Made by a program: the position numbers and the translations under genes. DNA of 39,218 nucleotides from Planctomycetota bacterium (GTDB lineage Bacteria; Planctomycetota; Planctomycetia; Pirellulales; UBA1268): contig QWPN01000140.1 of NCBI GenBank assembly GCA_003671185.1, positions 1 to 39,218 of the forward strand, read 5' to 3'. Positions 1 to 9,899 of this stretch are shown here, in pieces (the first letter of the stretch is position 1; each line of letters opens with the position of its first letter). A model generated the notes under the pieces. That model saw only the letters and a list, made by a program, of their open reading frames with translations, was not told where the DNA came from and did no database searches.

Positions 1-2
1 GC

Positions 3-857
3 GCGGGGCAGCACGTGGCCCGGCAGGGCGCGGCCTTCCGCAGGGATCAGGAGGTGCTGGCCGCGGGCGCGTCACTCGGCGCGGCGCAGATCGGCCTGGC
101 GGCCGAGGCGGGGGCCGTGCACGTGCTGGCGGCCGCGCGGCCGCGGGTGGCGATCATCTCCACCGGCAGCGAACTCGTGCCGCCGGAGACCGTGCCCGCG
201 TTCGGCAAGACCCGCAACTCCAACGGCCCGATGCTGGCCGCGGCCGTGACGCTGCTCGACGCCGAGCCGATCGTGCTGGGCGGCGTCGGCGACCGGCCCG
301 AGGCCATCCGGGCCGCGGTGGCGCAGGGGCTGGCGGCCGACGTGCTCGTGCTCTCCGGCGGCGTGTCGGCCGGCGACCTGGACCTGGTGCCGGCCATCCT
401 CGGCCGCTGCGGCGTGGAGACCATCTTCCACAAGGTCCGGCTCAAGCCGGGTAAGCCGGTATGGTTCGGAATCCTGCGGCGTCCAGATGCCGCGGCCACG
501 CTCGTGTTTGGCCTGCCGGGCAACCCGGCCAGCAGCCTCGTCTGTTTTGAGCTCTTCGTGCGTCCGGCGCTGGCCATCCTCGCCGGCAGGCCGCGCCAAT
601 CCTGGCATCTGCCGCGGGGCAGGGCCCGGCTGACGGCGCCGGCGAAGTCGGCTGCGGACCGCCCCGTGTACCTGCCCTGCAGGCTCGATCGCGTGGCCGG
701 TGGATTGGAGGCGACGCCGCTGCCGTGGTCGGGCTCGTCCGACCTCGTGGGGCTGGCGGTGGCCACGGGACTGCTGGCCCTGCCGGCCGGCGGGAACCTG
801 CACGAGGCGGGAGCGGAAGTCGACGTGCTGCTGCTTGCAGCGGATGCGCCGGCATGA
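3..857 (+). CDS. moeA: Molybdopterin molybdenumtransferase (MoeA), C-terminal part; 5' end truncated by window
   Basis: Frame open to window start (..[11 protein letters not shown]); motifs [58 protein letters not shown]. Confidence 0.9.
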   Translation, partial: AGQHVARQGAAFRRDQEVLAAGASLGAAQIGLAAEAGAVHVLAAARPRVAIISTGSELVPPETVPAFGKTRNSNGPMLAAAVTLLDAEPIVLGGVGDRPEAIRAAVAQGLAADVLVLSGGVSAGDLDLVPAILGRCGVETIFHKVRLKPGKPVWFGILRRPDAAATLVFGLPGNPASSLVCFELFVRPALAILAGRPRQSWHLPRGRARLTAPAKSAADRPVYLPCRLDRVAGGLEATPLPWSGSSDLVGLAVATGLLALPAGGNLHEAGAEVDVLLLAADAPA

Positions 858-2233
858 GGTGGCCTCCGGCACTGTTCGTCGCGTTGATTCTCGTTGGGGG
901 TCGGGCTCCGGGTGCCGCGCCGCGGCCAGAGCGGCCGAACGTGGTGTTCATCCTCTGCGACGATCTCGCCCAGGGGGATCTCGGCTGCTATGGCCAGCGG
1001 CTGATTCAGACGCCGCACCTCGACCGGATGGCCGCCGAGGGCACTCGCTACACGCAGGCCTATTGTGGGACGTCCGTCTGCGCGCCGTCGCGAGCAGTGC
1101 TGCTCACGGGTCTCGACAGCGGCCACTGTCCGATCCGAGCCAACCGCGAGTCCCGTCCCGAGGGACAGAAGCCGTTGCCGGAAGGCACCTTCACGGTGGC
1201 CCAGTTGCTGCACGATGCGGGCTACGCGACGGCCTGCGTGGGCAAATGGGGGCTGGGCATGTTCGACACGAGCGGGAGCCCGTTGCGGACTGGATTCGAC
1301 CGGTTCTACGGCTACGCCTGCCAGCGGCATGCGCACGACTATTTTCCGGGCTATCTCTACGACGACGACCGGCGCGTGCCGCTCCCGGGAAACGCGGGGG
1401 CCGGCCCGAAGGGCACCTATGCCCAGGATCTGATCGCCGCCGAATCAATCCGCTGGGTGACGGCCCACGCGGACCGACCGTTCTTCCTGTTGTATGCGGT
1501 CACGCTGCCGCACGGTCGGCATGAGATCGACGACGTGGGCGAGTACCGGGATCGACCCTGGACGGCACAGCAGCAGGCCTACGCCGCGATGGTCACCCGG
1601 CTCGACGCCGACGTCGGCCGGCTCCTCGAGACGCTGCGCACGCTCGGTATCGACGAACGGACCCTGGTGATCCTCGCCGGCGACAACGGCTCGTCATTTC
1701 CCCCCGACGCTCCTTTGGCTCGGCTTTTTGATCAATCCCAGGGGGGGCGGCTGCGGGGCTGCAAGCGAACGATGTACGAGGGAGGGCTGCGGCAAGCGGC
1801 GATCGCCCGCTGGCCGGGCGTGGTGCCCGCGAGCCGCGTCAGCGACGAGCCCTGGGCGTTCTGGGACTTCCTGCCCACGTGCGCGGAACTCGCGGGCCGG
1901 CCGCTGCCGCCGGGCGTCGTCACCCAAGGCCGGTCGCTCGTGGACTTCCTGGCGGGCGGGCCGGCGCCGCAGCGCGACCACTTCTATTGGGAGCTCCACG
2001 AGCGTGAGGGCCCGATCCAGGCTGTGCGCTTCGGCGACTGGAAGGCGGTACGCAGCGGTCCACACCGCCCCGTCGAACTCTACGATCTGGCTGTCGACGT
2101 CGCGGAACGGAACGATCTCGCCGCCGCGCGGCCCGAGACCGTCACTCGGGCTGAGGCCCTGCTGCGTGAATCACGGGTCGAAGATCCTGCCTGGCCGTGG
2201 CCGGCTCCCGGTCGCGACCGCACCGGCCACTGA
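854..2233 (+). CDS. Secreted type I sulfatase (arylsulfatase family)
   Basis: Signal-like N-term [36 protein letters not shown], formylglycine motif [29 protein letters not shown] overlaps moeA stop (ATGA). Confidence 0.92.
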   Translation: MRWPPALFVALILVGGRAPGAAPRPERPNVVFILCDDLAQGDLGCYGQRLIQTPHLDRMAAEGTRYTQAYCGTSVCAPSRAVLLTGLDSGHCPIRANRESRPEGQKPLPEGTFTVAQLLHDAGYATACVGKWGLGMFDTSGSPLRTGFDRFYGYACQRHAHDYFPGYLYDDDRRVPLPGNAGAGPKGTYAQDLIAAESIRWVTAHADRPFFLLYAVTLPHGRHEIDDVGEYRDRPWTAQQQAYAAMVTRLDADVGRLLETLRTLGIDERTLVILAGDNGSSFPPDAPLARLFDQSQGGRLRGCKRTMYEGGLRQAAIARWPGVVPASRVSDEPWAFWDFLPTCAELAGRPLPPGVVTQGRSLVDFLAGGPAPQRDHFYWELHEREGPIQAVRFGDWKAVRSGPHRPVELYDLAVDVAERNDLAAARPETVTRAEALLRESRVEDPAWPWPAPGRDRTGH

Positions 2234-2254
2234 TCCGCGACCGGCGCGCCGCCC

Positions 2255-2656
2255 TCACGACGGCAGGCTGCGGTGGAAATGGACGTGCTTCCAGCCGCCG
2301 TCGATTCGCTTCCAGAGCCGCGTTTCCTCGCAGTTCGTGGTCACCGGCCGGCCGGCGTCGTCGAGCTTCTGGACCAGCCGCACGTAGGCCACGAGGGCCA
2401 CGTCCGGGCCGAGCATGCGCACGACGGGCGAAGCGAGCGTCGTCATGGCCGGCTGTGGTGGCCGGGCAGGGTCCCGCGGGAGGCGAAAGTAGAACTCGTG
2501 GAACGCCAGCCCCTCCACCAACTGGCCGCGGGCCTCCGGCTCGAAGCAGGTGAGGTCGTCGGCGACGAGGCCGCGGTAGGTCTGCCAGTCGCCGGCGGCG
2601 ACGGCATCGAGCAGGCGCCGCGTGAGGGCCAGGATTTCATCGGTCGGTGTGGACAT
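2255..2656 (-). CDS. SnoaL-like / CaMKII-association-domain (NTF2 fold) protein
   Basis: MSTPTDEILALTRRLLDAVAAGDWQTYRGLVADDLTCFEPEA...ETRLWKRIDGGWKHVHFHRS. Confidence 0.8.
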   Translation of the reverse strand: MSTPTDEILALTRRLLDAVAAGDWQTYRGLVADDLTCFEPEARGQLVEGLAFHEFYFRLPRDPARPPQPAMTTLASPVVRMLGPDVALVAYVRLVQKLDDAGRPVTTNCEETRLWKRIDGGWKHVHFHRSLPS

Positions 2657-2666
2657 GCGGATTCTC

Positions 2667-3596
2667 CTAGGCGTCGGCCGCGGCCACGAGCCCCAGCGCC
2701 ACGAGCTTGTGCAGGCACTCGTCACGTTCCCGGCTGCGCTCGAGTTCCCGCCAGGACGGATCCTGGGCGGTGAGGAAATCGGCGTGCGAGGCTGGCAGCG
2801 TGCCCGTTCCCCTGGCGGCCAGTCGGCGAATCACGCCCTGGTCGAGCCGCGTCAGCCGCAGCGCCTCGACCCGGTAGTCGAGAAACGCCTCCCACACCAG
2901 CGGGAAGAGCGGCGCCACGATCTCGCGGCCGATTGTCTCGGCATAGCGGCGGATCTCCAGCTGCGCGTGCTGGTCCATGCGCAGGGCGAGGAAGTGCAGC
3001 AGGTTGTGCAGGTCGATCTTCCAGTAGGCCTCCGTGTAGGTCGACAGCGGCAGGTCCTTGCGGGCCTGCTCACGGGCGATGCCCGCCTCGAGCCGCTCCT
3101 CGTAGACGCGACGGGCGAGGCTCTGCAGTTCCTGCTCGGCGGCGGTGTGCCGGTGGCCGGTGGCCTTGGGCAACAGACCGCCGGATCCCTGCCGGTTGGT
3201 GGCGGCCTGGCTGCGCCACTCGTCGTCGTGCGTGGCCTGCATCGAGTCGATGGCCAGGGAGTAGCGCGTGGAGTACTCGTTGACGCTCGCCGTGCGGTGG
3301 CGGACCCACTGCCGCCAGCAATCCATGGGCACGCGCACCACGAACTTCAGTTCGGCCATCTCGAACGGCGTGGTGTGGGCGTGCCGCATCAGGTAGCGGA
3401 TCAGCTGCCGGTCGTCGCTCACCCGCCGGGTGCCGTCGCCGTAGCTGACGCGGGCCGCCTGCACAACAGAACTGTCGTCGCCCATGCAGTCGACGAGCGC
3501 CACGAAGCCGTCGTCGAGTACCGGGAGTTTCTTCCAACGCAGCGACTCGACGGTCGCGGCGCGGTCGGGGGCGGCTGGCGATCCGGGTGCGGTCAT
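2667..3596 (-). CDS. thyX: FAD-dependent thymidylate synthase ThyX
   Basis: ThyX motif RHRTASVNEYSTRYS; FEMAELKFVVRVPMDCWRQWVRHRT; LRMDQHAQLEIRRYAE. Start taken at MTAPGS; 3638 is the ORF limit. Confidence 0.92.
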   Translation of the reverse strand: MTAPGSPAAPDRAATVESLRWKKLPVLDDGFVALVDCMGDDSSVVQAARVSYGDGTRRVSDDRQLIRYLMRHAHTTPFEMAELKFVVRVPMDCWRQWVRHRTASVNEYSTRYSLAIDSMQATHDDEWRSQAATNRQGSGGLLPKATGHRHTAAEQELQSLARRVYEERLEAGIAREQARKDLPLSTYTEAYWKIDLHNLLHFLALRMDQHAQLEIRRYAETIGREIVAPLFPLVWEAFLDYRVEALRLTRLDQGVIRRLAARGTGTLPASHADFLTAQDPSWRELERSRERDECLHKLVALGLVAAADA

Positions 3597-3651
3597 GGCC
3601 TGTGCCGGGGGGTGCGGAGACCCCACAGGATGCGGCACGGCGGCGGGCCGG

Positions 3652-3912
3652 TCAATCCTTGGCCAGAAGTTCCTGCAGGAGCGTGGCCAGTTTGCGGGCG
3701 TCGTCCGACTTCCGCACGTGGTCGATCCGCGACTGCGGCACGCCGAGTTTGGTCAGCGCCGTGGTGATGGTCTGCCAGACCTTGTCGCGCTTCTTCCCCT
3801 CGGCCAGGTACAGGTCGGTGACCTGCTCGCCCAGCCGCTGCAGCAGTGCCGTGTCGAGGTTCGCGTAGTAGTTCTTGACGATCGACCGCTGGTGTTTCGT
3901 CAGTTCCGCCAT
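3652..3912 (-). CDS. Small hypothetical protein (86 aa)
   Basis: MAELTKHQRSIVKNYYANLDTALLQRLGEQVTDLYLAEGKKRDKVWQTITTALTKLGVPQSRIDHVRKSDDARKLATLLQELLAKD; soluble helical composition, unlike the translation of antisense GC-rich frames. Confidence 0.7.
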   Translation of the reverse strand: MAELTKHQRSIVKNYYANLDTALLQRLGEQVTDLYLAEGKKRDKVWQTITTALTKLGVPQSRIDHVRKSDDARKLATLLQELLAKD

Positions 3913-3999
3913 GGCCGATTTTCCCGTCTGCTGCTGGAAGGTTGCCACTGCGCCGGCTACAGTATCGGTCATCCACCCCCGATTCTTCGAGAGTTTTCG

Positions 4000-4347
4000 A
4001 TGCCCACGATCACATTCACGAACGAAAAGAAGGAAATCCAGGTTCCTGCCGGGGCCAATCTCCGCAAGGAGGCCCTCCGGGCCGGCGTGCCACTGTATCC
4101 CGGCATCCACAGCGTGGCCAACTGCCACGGCCTAGCCAGTTGCGGCAGTTGCCGCGTGCTGATCACCAAGGGCATGGAGAACACGAGCCGCAAGGGACTG
4201 CTGGAGTCGGCCCGCTTGGGGGTCTCGCTGGCCTACATCGGCAACGAGGGCACGATGCGGCTGGCCTGCCAGACAAACGTCAACGGCGACATCACCGTGA
4301 CCACGCGGCCGTCGCTGAACCTGTTCGGGGAGAACTTCTTCAGCTGA
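4000..4347 (+). CDS. [2Fe-2S] ferredoxin
   Basis: MPTITFTNEKKEIQVPAGANLRKEALRAG...NCHGLASCGSCRVL...RLACQTNVNGDITVTT; Cys pattern CX5CX2C..C. Confidence 0.9.
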   Translation: MPTITFTNEKKEIQVPAGANLRKEALRAGVPLYPGIHSVANCHGLASCGSCRVLITKGMENTSRKGLLESARLGVSLAYIGNEGTMRLACQTNVNGDITVTTRPSLNLFGENFFS

Positions 4348-4431
4348 CCCCGCGCCGGGCGCGGCGTGGTGACGTGCCGGATGCGGTCGGGTCTCCGTCT
4401 GGCGGGCCGCCCGACCATGCCTGGAGAACGG

Positions 4432-4746
4432 ATGACGGCGATGAAGGAAGTGATCGCCATCGTGAAGCCGTTCCTCGCCGAGCGGGTGCTCGACGCGCTG
4501 AGGCTCGCGCCGCTCGAGGCCTGCACCGTGCGCGAGGTGAAGGGCTACGGCCGGCAGAAGAGCTACCTCGACGCCTACGGCGACACGGAATACTCGCTCG
4601 CCTTCCTGCCCAAGGTGGAGATCCAACTGTGGGTCGACGACGCCCGCGTCGACGAGGTGGTGGACCGCATCACGGCAGTGGCCCGCACCGGTCGCATCGG
4701 TGACGGCAAGATCTTCATCCTGCCGGCCTCGGCCCCGCTGGGCTGA
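4432..4746 (+). CDS. PII-like nitrogen regulatory protein with short C-terminus
   Basis: KEVIAIVKPFLAERVLDAL..VREVKGYGRQKSY..EYSLAFLPKVEIQLWVDD..TGRIGDGKIFILPASAPLG; GGAGA 5-6 nt upstream of ATG 4432. Confidence 0.85.
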   Translation: MTAMKEVIAIVKPFLAERVLDALRLAPLEACTVREVKGYGRQKSYLDAYGDTEYSLAFLPKVEIQLWVDDARVDEVVDRITAVARTGRIGDGKIFILPASAPLG

Positions 4747-4810
4747 CATGCAGCCGGCGGGCCGCGTGCCGCCGGCTGCACAGGCCATTGATGCTTTCGT
4801 CCACGGACAG

Positions 4811-5713
4811 CTAGCGCAGGAAGATGCCGGTCGCGTACCAGATGCCGTTCGATCCACGACGGATGTCGTAGCCGTAGGCCGACTGCAGGCCGCGCACCGC
4901 GTTCCAGTGGCCGGGCGACTGCCGCCAGCTGGCCACGCAGTCGACACAGGAGTCGAGCAGGTCCTGGTTCTCCCAGCTTTCGGCGCAGACTTCCTGCGCC
5001 GAGCCGCCGCCGGCCTGTGCCGCGATCCGCGGGGCCCTGGTTTCCCAGCCATGGTGGCCCTGACGGCGAATCCGCGCCTGGTGGGCGGAGTGGGCCGCTG
5101 CCTCGGCGCATAGCGATGGATCGCAGGTGCCTTGCGTGCTCTGCGGGCGCTCGGGGTGCAGTCGGACGGCGAGGATCATCGACCGCTGGGCGAGCGAGGC
5201 CGGCGGCAGGTCGACCACCTCGTCGACGTGGGAGGGCTGGAAGCGGTAGTACTTTCCGGGTGTGCGCGGCAGGATCGAGACCACGAGCCCGTGCCATCCG
5301 TCGTGGGCGTAGTCCACCACGAACACGCCGGGGCCGCGCCTCATCTCCGCCAGGCTCGGCTGGGCGACGAGTTCGGCGCCACCGTCGGACAGGCCCACGC
5401 GGCATACGACCCAGGGCGTGCCGCTGGCGGCCAGCCGCTGCAGGGTCTCGGGCCGATCGAGGTGGCTGCCGACCACATCGGCAGGATCGCCCGGTTGCGG
5501 TTCGACGGACACCAGCAGCATGGCATTCGTCTGCCGGGCGGCGTCGCTGGCCGCGGCGTAGTCGTCGATGCGTTGCACGGGTCCCGCCGTGGGCTCCTTG
5601 AGCCCCGTCGGCGCGGCGGCCTGCGCGGCGGCCGCCGCGGCCAGCGAGATCGCCAGGATGAAGCAAGGCATCAATCCACCGATACCCGACCGGTGCAGGA
5701 TCGTCATGACCAT
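4811..5713 (-). CDS. Secreted hypothetical protein; C-terminal region resembles a CAP/SCP-like domain, N-terminal region possibly thioredoxin-like
   Basis: Signal peptide LMPCFILAISLAAAAAAQAAA; C-term HSAHQARIRRQGHHGWE..AESWENQDLL..VASWRQSPGHWNAVRG..YGYDIRRGSNGIWYATGIF; GGAGAGGTGG upstream of ATG 5713. Confidence 0.7.
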   Translation of the reverse strand: MVMTILHRSGIGGLMPCFILAISLAAAAAAQAAAPTGLKEPTAGPVQRIDDYAAASDAARQTNAMLLVSVEPQPGDPADVVGSHLDRPETLQRLAASGTPWVVCRVGLSDGGAELVAQPSLAEMRRGPGVFVVDYAHDGWHGLVVSILPRTPGKYYRFQPSHVDEVVDLPPASLAQRSMILAVRLHPERPQSTQGTCDPSLCAEAAAHSAHQARIRRQGHHGWETRAPRIAAQAGGGSAQEVCAESWENQDLLDSCVDCVASWRQSPGHWNAVRGLQSAYGYDIRRGSNGIWYATGIFLR

Positions 5714-6055
5714 GAGTCCACCTCTCCATGTGAAGGTCGCTTCGTCGTCGAGCCGGCCAATGGCGGCGGAGCTCGGCGACGAACGCGAGGCCGCGATTGG
5801 ATGGCCGCCGCCACGCCCTGGCAAGCAGTGCCGGTGGCAAAGAGGCCGCTGGCTGCGTCGGCTTTGCACGACTTACGGCCTGGGCAAAATGCGCCAACCG
5901 GAGCGCCAGCCTTGGCTTACGCCTCGGGGCTCGAAAAATCGTGCCAGACCGCGGCAAAAGGGGGGAATCGGCCTGCGAAAAGCCCGTGTTGGAGGCGGTT
6001 CACAGTCCGCACTAGACTCTGGGCCCCTTCGGTCTCACACCCGGTTTAGCCCCCG

Positions 6056-7993
6056 ATGAACGCAGAGGTTATGCGCATGGATCTGATTTTCTGCCGCCGG
6101 CTCGCGCTGTCCTTCGTCGCCGCGCTGGGGCTCGTGGCCCCGGTCACGGCCGCCGATCTGGCGGATCTGGCCGCGCAGCCGCTGGCCAAGGGTGAGGAAT
6201 TCCGGACCGTCAGCCCGGCTGCCCTCGATGCGGCAGCGACCCGGCTGCGGTCGGCGCTCGGACCGCTCGACCGGCTCCTGGCCCGCAGCCCCAGCGGCGC
6301 CAATTGGAGAGAGTACCTCGATTGGCCTGCGCTCACGGCCCAGGCTGGTGCCGGATCGACGGCCGACCCAGCCACGCTGCGGCGGCTGCTCGGGCTCTTC
6401 GACGCCGGCGAGAACGGACTGGAGATTCACCAGTTCGTCGCCGTACGTCGCGCCCTGACGGCCTATCTGGAGACGGTTGAGGCGGCCACGAGCCCCAAGG
6501 CCAAGGACGTCTTCGCCCAGCGGCTCGAGAAACTGTCGAAGGCGCTGGCGGACGCATCGAAGAGTGGCAGCCCCGAAGCCCTCGACCCGGTGGGGCCGCT
6601 GCTGGCCCGCCTCGAGGAATCGGGCCAGGCATCCGCCACGGTGGCCCGCGTGCGCGGCGCCGTGCAGCGACCGAACCTCTACCTCCATGTCGACGAGGAT
6701 CTGCTGGGCAGCGCCGTGAACCGTGTCGTCGACGAAGTGGCGCCCGTCAACGACATGCTGCTCGGCGCGCGGGTCCGGGGCAGTGGCCACACCACGGGCC
6801 TCGTGCTGCTTGACTTCGTGCCCTCGGCCGACCGGGCCACGGTCGACATCACGCTCGATGCCACCAATCATTCCGACACCCGCGGCACCAAGGGACCGGT
6901 CACCGTGCACACGCTGGGCACGACGACGATCGGGGCCCGCAAGCGGATCACGATCAGCGACCAGGCGGTGAGTTCGCATCCGGCACAGGTGAGCGCCTCC
7001 ACCGCCACCCGCACGGCCGGCATCGGCGTGGGCACCAAGTTCGCACAGGGACTGATCCGCAAGATGGCCAGCCGCAAGATCGCGCAGATGAAGCCCCAGG
7101 CCGAGACGGTTTCAGCGCAGCGGGCCCAGGAGCGTGTGCGCCAGCAATTCGAGTCGCAGTTGGCCGACGCCATCGGCCAGGCCTCGCGCGACTACCAGGC
7201 GAAGTTCCGGCGGCCGCTCATGGAGCGGGGCTGGTACCCGGAGGTGTTTCGCATCAGCACCGACGACCAGCGGCTGGCCCTGGTGGCCCGCAAGGCGTTG
7301 GCCGATCAGGTGGGGGCCTTCACCGAACCGCCGGACGCCGACCCGGACGCCGTGCTCGCCGCCCGCGTCCACGAGTCGATCGTCAACAACGCCGGCGAAA
7401 TCTCGCTCGGTGGCCGCACGATCACTCAGGCCTTCGTGGACGAGCAGATCAAGAAGAACAACATCGCGATGCCGGAGTCGCTGCAAAACGAGGCCGACCA
7501 GCCGCCCTGGTCGATCACGTTCGCCAAGCGGCGGCCCGTGGAACTCGACGTCGACGACCGGCGGGTGAAATGTACCGTGCGCGGCAGCCGCTACACCTCC
7601 GGGGAGCGGGAGTTCCCGGCCATGGACGTGTGGGCCGCCTACCGCGTCGAGCCGGCCGAGGGGAAGATCAGGCTGGTCCGCGACGGCGACGTGCAGATCT
7701 ATCCGCCCGGTTTCGTCCCCGGCGGCGCCGAGAAGCTGTCGGTGGGCGAGACGTCGCTCCGGCGCATTCTGCAGAAGCGATTCAACAAGGTGTTCAAGGA
7801 GGTCGTCGACGTCGAGCCCCTGAAGCTGCCCGGCGAACTCGAGGCCGCGGGACCGCTGCCCATGGAGCAGATGGAGGCCCGCAAGGACGGCTGGCTGGCG
7901 GTGGGCTGGCGGAAGAAGGACCCGGTCGTCGCCACGACAGCCGTCACGGAGGCGATCGTGCCGGCCTCCGGCGCCGTGGCCGCGGCCCCATGA
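6056..7993 (+). CDS. Large secreted hypothetical protein
   Basis: 645 aa ORF, signal peptide MDLIFCRRLALSFVAALGLVAPVTAA (alternative start 6077 with upstream GAGG); coherent amphipathic protein sequence. Confidence 0.8.
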   Translation: MNAEVMRMDLIFCRRLALSFVAALGLVAPVTAADLADLAAQPLAKGEEFRTVSPAALDAAATRLRSALGPLDRLLARSPSGANWREYLDWPALTAQAGAGSTADPATLRRLLGLFDAGENGLEIHQFVAVRRALTAYLETVEAATSPKAKDVFAQRLEKLSKALADASKSGSPEALDPVGPLLARLEESGQASATVARVRGAVQRPNLYLHVDEDLLGSAVNRVVDEVAPVNDMLLGARVRGSGHTTGLVLLDFVPSADRATVDITLDATNHSDTRGTKGPVTVHTLGTTTIGARKRITISDQAVSSHPAQVSASTATRTAGIGVGTKFAQGLIRKMASRKIAQMKPQAETVSAQRAQERVRQQFESQLADAIGQASRDYQAKFRRPLMERGWYPEVFRISTDDQRLALVARKALADQVGAFTEPPDADPDAVLAARVHESIVNNAGEISLGGRTITQAFVDEQIKKNNIAMPESLQNEADQPPWSITFAKRRPVELDVDDRRVKCTVRGSRYTSGEREFPAMDVWAAYRVEPAEGKIRLVRDGDVQIYPPGFVPGGAEKLSVGETSLRRILQKRFNKVFKEVVDVEPLKLPGELEAAGPLPMEQMEARKDGWLAVGWRKKDPVVATTAVTEAIVPASGAVAAAP

Positions 7994-8235
7994 CCCCCGC
8001 CGATATCGCCCGGGCGGTCGACCTGGCCCTCTCCGGCCACTGGGACGAGGCCCATGGCATCGTGCAGGAGGACGAGGCGGATCCCGCGGCGGCCTGGGTG
8101 CACGCCGTGCTTCACAAGATCGAGGGGGACACGGCGAACGCCCGCTATTGGTACCGCCGAGCCGGCCGCCTCGACTGCGTCGACCGCGAGCACCGCGAGG
8201 AACTGCAGTCGATCCGCGACTCGCTCGGCGGGTGA
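7990..8235 (+). CDS. Small hypothetical protein, helical/TPR-like
   Basis: MTPADIARAVDLALSGHWDEAHGIVQEDEADPAAAWVHAVLHKIEGDTANARYWYRRAGRL; ATGA overlap with upstream gene. Confidence 0.8.
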   Translation: MTPADIARAVDLALSGHWDEAHGIVQEDEADPAAAWVHAVLHKIEGDTANARYWYRRAGRLDCVDREHREELQSIRDSLGG

Positions 8236-8315
8236 TGGGCCACGGTCACGGGCGATGTCCTGGGACGCGTCCAGGGCGTGAGGGCCGGCGCTGGTTCACC
8301 GTCGGCTCCTCAGAT

Positions 8316-9899
8316 TCATGGTCCCGTGCCCGTGTCCGCCCGCAGCCAGAGTACGAACCGGGCGCCGCCGTCGGCCGGTGACTCAGCCGTCAGCTCGCCC
8401 CCCATCTGCCGGGCCAGGCGCCTGGCCAGGGCCAGCCCCAGCCCCACTCCGGGCGCCGTGCCGGCCGCGTCGCGGGCGCTCTTGCGGAAGGGTTGGAACA
8501 GCCGCGCCGCCTCGCGCGCCGGCAGGCCGGGGCCGTGGTCCCGCACCGCCAGGGCGATGCCGCGACCACGGCGGGCCACCGCCAGTTCGATGACGGGCGG
8601 TTCGGCACGGCCGTACTTGCAGGCGTTGTCGACGAGATTGAAGAGCACCTGCTCGACGGCGGCAGGCTCGGCCCGCACGCGCATGTCGCGGGCGTCGGCC
8701 GCGACCGTCACCTGCCAGGCGAAGCCCGCCTGCCGGGCCCGTTCACAGGCGCGCTCGACGATCCGTGGCAGGAGGTCGGCGACCAGAACAGGCGCCGCCT
8801 GCGGCGCGGCGGCCCCGCGCTCCAGTCGCGCGTAGGCGAGCACGTTCTCCACCAGGTGCGCGAGCCGCTCGGCCTCGGTGCGTAGCGTGGCATGGTAGAC
8901 CGGCACCTCGGCGGGCGGCACCATGCCCTCTTCGAGCAGATTCGCATACAGGCGGAACGTCGTGAGCGGCGTGCGTAGTTCGTGCGTCACGCTCGACACG
9001 AAGGCGGCCCGCCGCTCGCTGAGGGCCAGCACGCCCGCCAGGAGCGCGGCGGCGGCGAAGGCCGCCGCCGCCATGGCCAACCAGGCCGCGGCCAGCGCCC
9101 AGCGCAGCGGTGACCAGCCGGCGTCGGCGCTGCTCGTCGTCGCCGCACCGGGCACGAGCCGCAGAGGGAGCGCCGCCAGCCGCCGCGCATCCTCGGCGGC
9201 ATCTCCGCAGGGCACGAGATCGGCCCCGGGCAGGAGGTCGGCGATCGAGCCCAGCAGGTCCCCGCGTAGGGACGGCCAGTCGAGGAGGCATCCCTCCCAG
9301 GCGTCTTCCGCGGTGCGGCGGGCCAGCACGAGCTCGGCGCCGAGCCACCCCGGTATGAGTGCCAGCGCGGTGGGTGGGAGGGCGGCAAGCGGCTGCTGCT
9401 GCAACTGAAACGAGTTCTGCGTCGCGATCTGCTCCACGACCTGCTGCCGGCGGCGCAGTTCGTCGTTGCTGCGGGCGTACTGGTACCCGGCGGCAGGATC
9501 GGCAGGGGCCGCTGCGGCGGGCGCTGCACCGCTGGGCGGGGCCTGCGCGGTGGGGAAACCGGTGCGGCGGCCGACGTCGAGCGCCGCGCGGACGGCCGCC
9601 TCGCGGCCCGCTGCCGCGTGGATCGTCGCCGGTCCGATGCCCGCGAGTCGGAAGCGGGCCATGACGGGCGGCTGCGGCGCCACCCCGTCGGCGGTCGCGC
9701 TCTCCCGGGCCACGAGCGTGGCCGCGGTCGAATCCATCCGCCATAGCGCCAGCCGGCAGTTCTCCTCGAGCGCTGCCTCACGCCGCGCGCGGGCTTCGGA
9801 CCGGTCCGACTCCACGGCCTGGTACGTGAGCGCGACCAGCGCCGCGGCGGCGACCGCCAGGCACAGGGCATACGCCGTCCACACGTGCCAGGGACGCAT
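8316..9899 (-). CDS. Membrane sensor histidine kinase
   Basis: H-box FVSSVTHELRTPLTTFRLYANLLEEG; N-box LFNLVDNACKYG; VRDHGPGLP; GVGLGLALARRLARQMGGEL; two TM segments. Confidence 0.93.
   Translation of the reverse strand: MRPWHVWTAYALCLAVAAAALVALTYQAVESDRSEARARREAALEENCRLALWRMDSTAATLVARESATADGVAPQPPVMARFRLAGIGPATIHAAAGREAAVRAALDVGRRTGFPTAQAPPSGAAPAAAAPADPAAGYQYARSNDELRRRQQVVEQIATQNSFQLQQQPLAALPPTALALIPGWLGAELVLARRTAEDAWEGCLLDWPSLRGDLLGSIADLLPGADLVPCGDAAEDARRLAALPLRLVPGAATTSSADAGWSPLRWALAAAWLAMAAAAFAAAALLAGVLALSERRAAFVSSVTHELRTPLTTFRLYANLLEEGMVPPAEVPVYHATLRTEAERLAHLVENVLAYARLERGAAAPQAAPVLVADLLPRIVERACERARQAGFAWQVTVAADARDMRVRAEPAAVEQVLFNLVDNACKYGRAEPPVIELAVARRGRGIALAVRDHGPGLPAREAARLFQPFRKSARDAAGTAPGVGLGLALARRLARQMGGELTAESPADGGARFVLWLRADTGTGP

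Noticed and set aside
854-2233. Sulfatase paired functionally with the SUMF1-family gene at 17043-18323
   Set aside because: Genes are 15 kb apart and the SUMF1 protein appears to lack the catalytic cysteine motif.
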